In this document: positions 1 through 6,523 of the stretch, piece after piece
Layout: every line of letters starts with the position of its first letter
Position numbering within the stretch: position 1 is the stretch's first letter
Origin: IMCC26207 sp044357715
GTDB lineage: Bacteria; Actinomycetota; Acidimicrobiia; Acidimicrobiales; Microtrichaceae
Assembly: GCA_044357715.1 (NCBI GenBank)
Contig: JBIKPA010000065.1
Coordinates: 1-13,040 of the forward strand
Direction: 5' to 3'
Length of the DNA: 13,040 nt
Position numbers and translations under genes: made by a program
The notes under the pieces: generated by a model
Told to the model about the DNA's origin: nothing
The model's input: the letters and a program-made list of their open reading frames with translations, nothing else
The model's database searches: none

Positions 1-1086
1 CCCAGCGGACCACCGGATCTCAACGGGAACAGTGATGGGTGTGCCAATGCTGTCGATGAGTCGCCCAAGGCGGGTGAAGGCCTCGGGAAAGGCTTCGCGC
101 GGGATGGAGTATTCCATCTCGATAACTCTGACGAGTCTGGGAGTAGCGAATACGCGATCGCTTCGGTCAATCCAGTCGTGTGTGGACTTTTGGCTAGCAA
201 TGGAAACGATGGTTTTTGCTGCCGGCGGAAACCGTCGGGCAACTTTGCATGCGGCGCCGTAGACATAGTTATCAATGAGGACCTCCTCGAACCATTTTGC
301 AGATTTGGTCCGGGGCCGAATTGGTTCTTGGGTGCGCCGACTGCGCTTGGTCAGGGCAAGCTTCGAGCCGGGGAACCAAAAAAATCCGAAGTGATCGGTG
401 TTGTCGATCAGATCATCAAGGTCGCTCAAGATGCGGTCCATGGCAAGGGGCTCTTCAACTGCATGCAAGTTGAATGCGGGTACTGCTTGGATGGTCACGG
501 TAGACAACATTCCAAGTGCGCCAAGGCCGACGCGAGCAGCCGAAAACACCTCGGGGTGGAGCTCAGCTGAGCACTCCAAAACGGTTCCGTCTCCGGCAAT
601 GAGTCGCATGCCACGCACACTGCTCGACAAGTTCGAGAACCTGATCCCCGGCCCGTGGGTTCCGGTTGAAATCGCCCCGGCAATGGATTGGTAGTTGATA
701 TCGCCGAGCACCTCTAGGGCAAGGCCGTGTGCTGCGAGTTCTTCGCTCAGTCGCCACAGGGGGATGCCGGCTTGGGCCGTAACTAGGCCAGTGCTGCGAT
801 CCACATGCAGCACTCGCGAGTAGCCCGATAGGTCGAGCAGATGGCCGTCAGTGCAGGCGATTGCTGAGTAGCTGTGACCAGAGCCCACTGCTTTGACGGT
901 GCGCCCCGTAAGGGCCGCACGTCGGATAATCGCAACAAGCTCTTCCTCAGTCGAGGGCCGTTCCCAAACAGCGGGCACACATGATTGGTTCCGGCCGAAG
1001 TTCCGCCAGACCTTTCCTGATCGAAGGCTGGTGCCTGGAGTCTCAGAAGTGGCAGAAGCTGGGGAAGGTTGTGAGGATTGCGGCAT
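1..1086 (-). CDS. FAD-linked aldonolactone oxidase-like oxidoreductase (N-terminal part, runs off left edge)
   Basis: The minus strand is open from an ATG at 1086 to the window edge, giving 362 residues with no stop. Residues about 35-190 form a PCMH-type FAD-binding domain. VGSGHSYS (67-74) carries His71, the usual covalent flavin attachment site of the VAO/aldonolactone oxidase group. SIAGAISTGTHGPG (134-147) matches the flavin-contact loop, and LGALGMLSTVTIQ closes the domain. The remainder matches the start of the ALO (D-arabinono-1,4-lactone oxidase) substrate domain; family members are usually about 430-450 residues, so roughly 70-90 residues are missing. The family oxidises aldonolactones or sugar alcohols using oxygen or another acceptor; the substrate here cannot be told. 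No in-frame ATG or GTG and no clear Shine-Dalgarno lie just upstream. The gene is divergent from the Moco cluster. Family assignment is firm, substrate unknown. Confidence 0.88.
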   Translation of the reverse strand, partial: MPQSSQPSPASATSETPGTSLRSGKVWRNFGRNQSCVPAVWERPSTEEELVAIIRRAALTGRTVKAVGSGHSYSAIACTDGHLLDLSGYSRVLHVDRSTGLVTAQAGIPLWRLSEELAAHGLALEVLGDINYQSIAGAISTGTHGPGIRFSNLSSSVRGMRLIAGDGTVLECSAELHPEVFSAARVGLGALGMLSTVTIQAVPAFNLHAVEEPLAMDRILSDLDDLIDNTDHFGFFWFPGSKLALTKRSRRTQEPIRPRTKSAKWFEEVLIDNYVYGAACKVARRFPPAAKTIVSIASQKSTHDWIDRSDRVFATPRLVRVIEMEYSIPREAFPEAFTRLGRLIDSIGTPITVPVEIRWSAG

Positions 1087-1212
1087 GCGATCATCATCGT
1101 AGGACAGCCCTAACTTCTGTGAGTACCGCTAGCGATCTATCTTCATAGCGATGCAGGGTTGTGAGAACGCCGTTTGCGGTGCAGGTGTCTATCAAGCAAG
1201 GGAAGGTCACAG
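1087..1212. promoter_or_regulatory. Divergent intergenic spacer with nested direct repeats
   Basis: This 126-base spacer separates the start of the flavin oxidoreductase (minus) from the MOSC/Moco genes (plus), so it must hold both promoters. It contains TAGCGAT twice (1130-1136 and 1146-1152, 16 bases apart), flanked by TGTGAGTAC (1118-1126) and TGTGAGAAC (1160-1168), which differ at one base. CGCTAGCG at 1128-1135 is self-complementary. I cannot place convincing -35 and -10 boxes. No riboswitch fold is evident by eye. That the repeats form an operator is inference. Confidence 0.35.
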
Positions 1213-2013
1213 ATGATGATTGGAACAGTTGAATCCTGCTTTCGCTACCCGGTGAAGTCGTTTCAGGGCCTGCAGGTTGATTCTTTACAGGTTGGAATCT
1301 CTGGTATCGATGGTGACCGTGAGCGCGCAGTGATCGACCTGGACTCGGGCCGGGTACTCTCTGCAAAGCGTGTGGCCGAGCTGTTGTTGGCCACCGCAAC
1401 CGACTCCGGGTTCAGCCTGCCGGGTGGCATTGAGATGCGCTTTGACGACCCGGAAGTAAATGACATCTTGTCGAACTGGCTTGGCCGGGCAGTAGCGCTC
1501 GCTCGAACGAGTGAGGTTCTGACTCAGAACGCGGATGAACCCTTGGCTTATGAGATGACCTTTGAGCCCACCAACGACCACGCTGAATATTTCCAGATTC
1601 CGACTCCGCACGGAACCTTCCTAGACCTTGCGGCTGTGCATCTGCTGAGCCGCTCGACGCTCAACCAATGTGCGGAGTTGCGAGCGGACTTGAACTTCGA
1701 TGCCAGGCGGTTTCGGCCAAATCTGATTCTGGATGTTCTCGGTGAGCCATTCCACGAAGATGCATGGATCGGCAAGAGAATTGGGATTGGAAGTTCGCTA
1801 CTTCTAGAGATTTCCCAACCGACTGTTAGATGCGCCATGCCGCTTCGAGCCCAGCCTGGCCTTGGTGCGCAGGCAGAGCTCAGTTCTCAGCCCGAGCTGT
1901 TTGCTGCAATGACTGAGTTGCACACTGCGTTTCCGAATCATCTTGGAGTGTATGCAAATGTTGTGCAGCCTGGCGTGGCTTGTATCGGGGACGCAATCGA
2001 GTTGCGGGACTGA
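1213..2013 (+). CDS. MOSC domain protein (N-terminal beta-barrel plus MOSC core)
   Basis: A 266-residue protein with the two-part layout of YcbX/mARC-like MOSC proteins. The N-terminal beta-barrel domain (about 3-120) opens with YPVKSFQG (12-19) and has RVLSAKR (47-53). The MOSC core (about 130-264) has FLDLAAVHLLS, RRFRPNLIL (165-173) and the conserved cysteine Cys207 in QPTVRCAMP. MOSC proteins bind molybdenum cofactor or carry sulfur; some are molybdoenzymes that reduce N-hydroxylated substrates. Its position immediately before moaA, on the same strand with a 53-base gap, supports a Moco-related role. I chose the ATG at 1213 because a purine-rich AGGGAAGG lies about 6 bases upstream; an in-frame ATG at 1174 would add 13 residues with no family match, and a second ATG sits at 1216. 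Whether it donates sulfur or is itself a molybdoenzyme cannot be decided. Confidence 0.88.
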   Translation: MMIGTVESCFRYPVKSFQGLQVDSLQVGISGIDGDRERAVIDLDSGRVLSAKRVAELLLATATDSGFSLPGGIEMRFDDPEVNDILSNWLGRAVALARTSEVLTQNADEPLAYEMTFEPTNDHAEYFQIPTPHGTFLDLAAVHLLSRSTLNQCAELRADLNFDARRFRPNLILDVLGEPFHEDAWIGKRIGIGSSLLLEISQPTVRCAMPLRAQPGLGAQAELSSQPELFAAMTELHTAFPNHLGVYANVVQPGVACIGDAIELRD

Positions 2014-2066
2014 CTGTGCAACTCCTCGAGTGACTGAGCAGACAGGTTCTGTGGAATCGGTAGGGT

Positions 2067-3056
2067 ATGAAGGTGACATCACTGATTGACCGCTATGGGC
2101 GCGTTGCGCGCGATCTGCGCATTTCGGTGACTGACCGTTGCGATCTTCGTTGCACCTACTGCATGCCAGAGGATGGGCTGGATTGGCTTCCTCCCGAGCA
2201 ACAGCTGAGCTTTGAGGAGATCCTGAAGCTCACACAGGTGCTTGTTGGCCTTGGGATTACATCTGTGCGCCTCACCGGAGGCGAGCCGCTCATGCGCCCC
2301 CATCTGGCGCAGTTGGTTTCTGCTTTGTCCGGCTTAGGCCTTCAGGACCTTTCGCTCACCACGAACGGCACCACACTTGCTCGTCACGCACAGTCGTTAG
2401 CCGAGGCCGGCCTGAATCGTGTGAACATCAGTTTGGATTCTCTAGATGCTCACCGATTTGCAGAGATCACGCGTAGAGATGTTTTGGGCAAGGTGCTTCA
2501 TGGGATCTCAGTCGCACAACAGGTTGGGCTACAGCCTGTAAAGGTGAATTGTGTGATGGTCGCTGGAACGAACGATGACGAGGTCCTTGCATTTGTGCAA
2601 TTCGCTCGCAGAACCGGTTGCGATGTTCGCTTTATCGAGAACATGCCCCTTGGTGCTGGCAACACTTGGAGTTCAGAACAGGTGTTGTCCTCGGCCGAGA
2701 TACTCAAGCGCATCGATTCCGCATACCCGCTAGTGGGGCTTGAGCGCGGCGCAGAACCTGCTGCGAGTTATTCCTTCGCCGACGCTTCACCCGGACGGGT
2801 TGGGGTGATTTCTAGCGTAAGTGAGCCCTTCTGCGAGCAGTGCGATCGGCTCAGGCTCACCTCTGATGGATTCTTAAAGACCTGTTTGTTTGCTCATACC
2901 GAGACTGATCTTCGATCCCCGTTGCGATCCGGTGCATCAGAGTCGGAACTCGCTGAAATTATTCGCAGCGCAGTTGCTCTTAAAGGCCCTGGTCATTCGA
3001 TTGGGCAGCCAGAGTTTGAACAACCCGTTCGACTGATGTCTCGAATCGGCGGATGA
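2067..3056 (+). CDS. moaA: GTP 3',8-cyclase MoaA (radical SAM)
   Basis: MoaA carries out the first step of molybdenum cofactor synthesis in the cytoplasm, converting GTP to 3',8-cyclo-GTP, which MoaC turns into cyclic pyranopterin monophosphate. Visible hallmarks are the radical-SAM cluster CX3CX2C at Cys25, Cys29 and Cys32, the SAM-binding LTGGEPLMR (69-77), the second [4Fe-4S] site at Cys256, Cys259 and Cys273 in the C-terminal twitch region, and the conserved C-terminal Gly-Gly ending SRIGG, which in characterised MoaA proteins is needed for activity. The length of 329 residues equals the family norm. The start is ambiguous: ATG at 2067 has poor Shine-Dalgarno spacing, while in-frame GTG at 2073 lies 7 bases after TAGGG. 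It is second in a probable operon, 53 bases after the MOSC gene and 43 before the fusion gene. No moaC is present in the window. Confidence 0.97.
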   Translation: MKVTSLIDRYGRVARDLRISVTDRCDLRCTYCMPEDGLDWLPPEQQLSFEEILKLTQVLVGLGITSVRLTGGEPLMRPHLAQLVSALSGLGLQDLSLTTNGTTLARHAQSLAEAGLNRVNISLDSLDAHRFAEITRRDVLGKVLHGISVAQQVGLQPVKVNCVMVAGTNDDEVLAFVQFARRTGCDVRFIENMPLGAGNTWSSEQVLSSAEILKRIDSAYPLVGLERGAEPAASYSFADASPGRVGVISSVSEPFCEQCDRLRLTSDGFLKTCLFAHTETDLRSPLRSGASESELAEIIRSAVALKGPGHSIGQPEFEQPVRLMSRIGG

Positions 3057-3099
3057 AGCTGGCAGAGGGTTGCTCTGAGCTGCTTGTAAGGTTCAAGCC

Positions 3100-3849
3100 A
3101 TGACTCAGGTGTTGCTCTTTGCTCAGGCAAGAGAGCTTGCAGGCACGCGACTTACTGTTATTCCTGGAACCACGGTGGCAGAGGTACTCGCTCAGGCAGA
3201 GCAATTATTTGGTCCTGAGTTTGCTGCGTTGTGCGCAAACTGCACGATCATGGTCGACGATGCCATTGTGCATCGCTCGGAGTTCCTGACGCGACCGGCA
3301 GGCTCTGAACTAGCGATCCTGCCCCCCGTTTCGGGTGGGTCTGATCACGCAGCGCCGCAGACTGCGCCTGGGCTCAGAGTGGCGGTGCTGACGATTTCGG
3401 ATCGGGCGTTCGCCGAAGAGTACGAGGACTTGACGGGTCCAGCAGTAGAAACAGTGGTTGCAGAGGGGCTAGCAGCAACGGTGTTTCTTCGGGCGATTGT
3501 GCCAGATGAGCGCGCGGAGATTGTTCGGGTGCTCACCGAATGGTGCGATGGTGATCAGGTGGATCTGATACTAACGAACGGTGGAACTGGTCTTGCACGA
3601 AGAGATGTCACCCCCGAGGCCACCAAAGAGGTGCTCGAGGTTGAAGCACCGGGGATTGCTGAACTGATGCGTGCTGCTGGCCTGCAGCACACGCCGTTTG
3701 CAGCGTTATCTCGGCAGTGTGTTGGCCGCCGGGGTGGCACCATTGTGGTCAATCTTCCTGGTTCAGTTCGAGGAGCAACAGAAAGCCTTGAGGCTGTGCT
3801 TCAGGTTCTTCCGCATGCCTGTGCCACTGCTCGAAGCGGGCAGCCATGA
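3100..3849 (+). CDS. moaD-mogA: MoaD-MogA fusion (molybdopterin synthase sulfur carrier fused to molybdopterin adenylyltransferase)
   Basis: One 249-residue reading frame joins two Moco proteins. Residues 1-80 are a full-length MoaD ubiquitin-like domain (LLFAQARELAG at 5-15) ending in ILPPVSGG, the Gly79-Gly80 tail that becomes the thiocarboxylate in free MoaD. After a short linker rich in Ala, Pro and Gln (81-91), residues 92-249 are a MogA/MoaB-type domain with LTISDR (97-102), ILTNGGTGLARRDVTPEAT (MPT-binding loop) and NLPGSVRG near the end. MogA-type enzymes adenylylate molybdopterin before metal insertion. A TAAGG Shine-Dalgarno lies 8 bases before the ATG. The stop overlaps the moaE start as ATGA, indicating translational coupling. 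The fusion is odd because MoaD needs a free C-terminal glycine; cleavage after Gly80 is inferred. Whether the second domain is called MogA or MoaB is a naming matter, as the two families are close. Confidence 0.93.
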   Translation: MTQVLLFAQARELAGTRLTVIPGTTVAEVLAQAEQLFGPEFAALCANCTIMVDDAIVHRSEFLTRPAGSELAILPPVSGGSDHAAPQTAPGLRVAVLTISDRAFAEEYEDLTGPAVETVVAEGLAATVFLRAIVPDERAEIVRVLTEWCDGDQVDLILTNGGTGLARRDVTPEATKEVLEVEAPGIAELMRAAGLQHTPFAALSRQCVGRRGGTIVVNLPGSVRGATESLEAVLQVLPHACATARSGQP

Positions 3850-4295
3850 CCGCAACTGACCGACCCGCTCTGACTCCAATCGTTGTCGCTGGCATTCATA
3901 GCGCTCCGTTGGATGTTGCTGACCTTGTGGATTCTGTGAGGCGAGATGATTGCGGTGGAGTAGTTGTCTTTGAAGGAACCGTTCGCTCCCCAAATCACGG
4001 GCATCAGGTTTTGGCTTTGGAATATGAGGCTTGGGAAGACCGAGCGGACACTCAACTGCAGCAATTCGCAGCGCAGGTAGCAGCCGAGTTTGACCTTGGT
4101 GCGGTCTTGGCGGTTCATCGCGTAGGGCGGGTAGAGGTGGGTGATCCTGCCGTGGTTATTGTGGCCGTTGCCGTGCACCGCGATGCTGCGTTCCGAGCAG
4201 CCTCAGCGTTGATCGACAGAGTAAAGGTCGAGGGCTGGATCTGGAAGAAAGAGCTCCGAGCCGACGGTGAGATCTGGATTGATAGCTGCGAGTAA
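3846..4295 (+). CDS. moaE: Molybdopterin synthase catalytic subunit MoaE
   Basis: MoaE is the large subunit of molybdopterin synthase. It takes sulfur from thiocarboxylated MoaD to convert cyclic pyranopterin monophosphate to molybdopterin. The 149-residue protein shows VFEGTVRS (41-48), LALEYEAWED and the C-terminal active-site stretch DRVKVEGWIWKKE (124-136). Lys127 and Lys134 have the same 7-residue spacing as the catalytic lysines of E. coli MoaE (119 and 126); here GWIWKKE replaces the common PIWKKE. The length matches the family. The ATG overlaps the stop of the MoaD-MogA gene by four bases, so the MoaD domain and its partner are made together. It is the last gene of the cluster; only 29 bases separate its stop from that of the convergent dehydrogenase-like gene, with no obvious intrinsic terminator. 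Confidence 0.96.
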   Translation: MTATDRPALTPIVVAGIHSAPLDVADLVDSVRRDDCGGVVVFEGTVRSPNHGHQVLALEYEAWEDRADTQLQQFAAQVAAEFDLGAVLAVHRVGRVEVGDPAVVIVAVAVHRDAAFRAASALIDRVKVEGWIWKKELRADGEIWIDSCE

Positions 4296-4324
4296 GTCAG
4301 CAGCGCAGGTCGCTAGTCGATTCG

Positions 4325-5848
4325 CTACCAGTCGGTAGGGAAGTAGTCCTTCAGAAACTGCCCCCATACGTTGGTTCCGGTCAGCACACCGCCAATAATC
4401 GGGTCAACAATTCGTGCAGCACCATCCACGATGTCGAGCGGAGGATGAAACCCATGCTCGGCAGTTTTGCGCTCTGCAATATGGGCTGGGTCCTCGTCGC
4501 TGACCCAGCCAGTATCAACGCTATTCATGTGAATCCCATCGGCGTGGTACTCGGCAGCCGAAGTGCGAGTCATCATGTTGAGAGCAGCTTTAGCCATGTT
4601 GGTATGAGGATGCTTGGTGGTCTTGAATCGTCGATAGAACTGCCCCTCCACAGCTGAAACATTCACGATGTGTTTGTCCTGATCTGGAGTTTGCAACATG
4701 AGTGGCTTGAGCCGGGCGTTCAGAACAAAGGGAGCAACTGCGTTGACGAGCTGTGTTTCGAGCATCTCAACAGTGGAGACCTGTGCCAAGTTCAGCCTCC
4801 AAGAGTTGAGCTCTCGAAGGTCGACTTGTTGAAGGTCTTGGTCGAGGAGTCCGTCGGGAAACAGGTGGCCCTGCCGCAGGCGGTCCTCCTCGAGCAGTGG
4901 TAGCTGGGAGATTTCGGCCGAGCTAGCAGTACCCGTAGCAGTGTGCACTAGAGCGCTTGCATGAGACTGAGCGTTGCCTTGGCTACCAGCAATCTCCCCT
5001 TGAGGCTGCAGCAACTCGTTGTGTGCGCTTCGCTCACGCTGCATCATGTGCTCATAGAACTCAGGTGGCCGGCGAACCGTCTGACAAGCGTTGTTGATGA
5101 TGTAGTCCAATCGCGGATGGGTTGCTGCCATGTGGCTACAGAACGCTTCAACGCTCGGTGTATGGCGAAGATCGAGGCCATAGATTTCGAGTCGGTCTTT
5201 CCACTGAAAAAAGTCTGGTTCTTGGGAGTAGCGCTGGGCCGAATCTTGTGGAAAGCGTGTGGTTACTACCAAGCGAGCGCCTGCTCGAAGAAGCTTGATC
5301 CCTGCCTGATAGCCAATCTTGACTCGGCCGCCAGTCAGTAAAGCGACGCGTCCTTCAAGGTTGGCTGACTCGGTGCGCTTCGCGTAGTTCAGCTCAGCAC
5401 AACGTGGGCAGAGCTGATCATAAAAAAAGTGGATCTGTGAGTACTTCTCTTTGCATACGTAGCAATGCTGTGGTTCGAGGGTCTCTCGGAAGGGTCTGCT
5501 TCCGAGATAGTCGCCGGCGTCGGGCAGGTCTGTTTGCACAAACCCAACCGGCGGAAACACGTTTGGAGACGTAAAGACTTCTTGGGCCCGCAGTGTTCGG
5601 ATTTCTGTGCTGTTCAAAACGTCTTGATCGCGCTGGGCTTTCGCAGCGCGTTGGCTACGGCGACGGGCCCGGATCTGCTGGCGGCGTTCTTCTACATCAG
5701 GGCAAAACACATCGCCTGCAGCGCTCAGGAGCCGAGAGCGTTCCTCGGTACTCAGGGCGGCCAAAACTGAGCGGTCCTGTGCAACTGCAATAAGTAGTTC
5801 GGTTGCTGCGCGCAGTTGCTGCGCTAGATCCTCGTTCTCAAACGTCAT
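4325..5848 (-). CDS. Zinc-ribbon short-chain dehydrogenase/reductase-like protein with unusual active site
   Basis: A 507-residue protein, about twice the length of a classical SDR. Residues 1-90 are charged and helical-looking, with a basic run ARRRSQRAAK (61-70). Cys129-X2-Cys132 and Cys147-X2-Cys150 look like a zinc ribbon. The Rossmann part starts near 166: LLTGGRVKIGYQ (170-181) is the dinucleotide-binding turn, and YIINNACQ (249-256) is the NNAG equivalent. A non-classical insertion of about 80 residues follows (260-345). Ser398 in VNVSAVEG is the catalytic serine position, but the YX3K motif reads HTNMAK: Lys420 is present and the tyrosine position is Thr416. The oxidoreductase reaction is therefore uncertain. 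It follows the nitroreductase gene closely. I chose ATG at 5848; an in-frame TTG at 5860 directly after the upstream stop is the alternative. Substrate unknown. Confidence 0.82.
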   Translation of the reverse strand: MTFENEDLAQQLRAATELLIAVAQDRSVLAALSTEERSRLLSAAGDVFCPDVEERRQQIRARRRSQRAAKAQRDQDVLNSTEIRTLRAQEVFTSPNVFPPVGFVQTDLPDAGDYLGSRPFRETLEPQHCYVCKEKYSQIHFFYDQLCPRCAELNYAKRTESANLEGRVALLTGGRVKIGYQAGIKLLRAGARLVVTTRFPQDSAQRYSQEPDFFQWKDRLEIYGLDLRHTPSVEAFCSHMAATHPRLDYIINNACQTVRRPPEFYEHMMQRERSAHNELLQPQGEIAGSQGNAQSHASALVHTATGTASSAEISQLPLLEEDRLRQGHLFPDGLLDQDLQQVDLRELNSWRLNLAQVSTVEMLETQLVNAVAPFVLNARLKPLMLQTPDQDKHIVNVSAVEGQFYRRFKTTKHPHTNMAKAALNMMTRTSAAEYHADGIHMNSVDTGWVSDEDPAHIAERKTAEHGFHPPLDIVDGAARIVDPIIGGVLTGTNVWGQFLKDYFPTDW

Positions 5849-5860
5849 CAGGGCGATCAA

Positions 5861-6523
5861 TCACCAACTGTCGTGGTGGATAATCCGCTCCATATCTCGT
5901 CTTGCTCCCGCTTTGAACTCCAGACCGAGTGTGTGCGCAACGGGAATCAGAGCACCTTGCATGATGTTGTCTGGGATCCCCAATAGTTCTGCAGCTTCGG
6001 CCTCGTGCATAAGGTGCAGAGTGGTCCAGCAGGTACCCAAACCGCGAGACCGAGCAGCCAGCATGAAGGACCATACGGCCGGCAACAACGAACCCCAAAT
6101 ACTTGCCTGTATGGCAGCGTTCAGGCCATCAGTTCGCACGTCAATGCAGGGGATCAACATGACGGGAACCTCTCCCATATGTTCTGCAAGGTACTCCGCT
6201 GAGTCAATGACTCGCTTTGTGGTGGCTACATATGCGGGATCATCTGCCGGAAGGTTTGCCTCGGCGGCAGCACGGTTGCCGTAGAAAACCTCGAACCCCT
6301 TGCGGTACATCTCGCCGAGCGCAGCGCGCTTGTCTGGGTCTGTGACCACAATGAAATGCCACCCTTGCGCATTCGAGCCAGTCGGCGCTTGAGCAGCGAG
6401 TTCTAAACATTCGTTCAGTAGCTCTGGCTCGACGGGACGCGAGAAGTCGAGCCGTTTCCGCACTGATCGGGTTGTCGACAACAACTCATCGGGTGACATG
6501 TTGAGTAGTGGATTTTCGGTCAT
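5861..6523 (-). CDS. Nitroreductase-family FMN oxidoreductase
   Basis: A 220-residue flavoprotein of the nitroreductase fold. STTRSVRKRL (16-25) is the N-terminal FMN-phosphate-binding segment, AAQAPTGSNAQGWHFIVV (43-60) is the second FMN contact, ASIWGSLLPAVWSFMLAARSRGLG lies along the dimer-forming helix, and the C-terminal GALIPVAHTLG...ARR closes the site. Members use NAD(P)H to reduce nitro groups, quinones, enones or other electron-poor substrates in the cytoplasm, usually as dimers. The start is well supported: GAGGAG (plus-strand 6528-6533) lies 4 bases upstream, and the ATG overlaps the amidohydrolase stop as ATGA. The gene thus sits between an amidohydrolase and an SDR-like protein in one transcript. 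The substrate cannot be read from the sequence. Confidence 0.9.
   Translation of the reverse strand: MTENPLLNMSPDELLSTTRSVRKRLDFSRPVEPELLNECLELAAQAPTGSNAQGWHFIVVTDPDKRAALGEMYRKGFEVFYGNRAAAEANLPADDPAYVATTKRVIDSAEYLAEHMGEVPVMLIPCIDVRTDGLNAAIQASIWGSLLPAVWSFMLAARSRGLGTCWTTLHLMHEAEAAELLGIPDNIMQGALIPVAHTLGLEFKAGARRDMERIIHHDSW

Noticed and set aside
32..1102. Several plus-strand open frames of 60-130 codons in the first kilobase
   Set aside because: They lie opposite a continuous minus-strand frame with clear FAD-oxidase motifs and show no family features themselves, so they are shadows.
1118..1168. CRP/cAMP receptor site suggested by TGTGA near the divergent promoters, given the cyclase nearby
   Set aside because: Both TGTGA copies are in direct orientation; no TCACA partner at the required 6-base spacing is present.
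1174..1212. Longer MOSC start at 1174
   Set aside because: The 13 extra residues are Cys/Arg/Ser-rich and do not match the family, while the ATG at 1213 has a purine-rich ribosome-binding site.
3331..3345. Frameshift or lost stop explaining the MoaD-MogA fusion
   Set aside because: Both domains are complete, the frame is continuous through a plausible Ala/Pro linker, no ribosome-binding site and start for a separate mogA is seen, and the fused frame ends in an ATGA overlap with moaE.
4296..4324. Possible bidirectional terminator between moaE and the SDR-like gene
   Set aside because: Only 29 bases, with no stem of useful length and no T-run on either strand.
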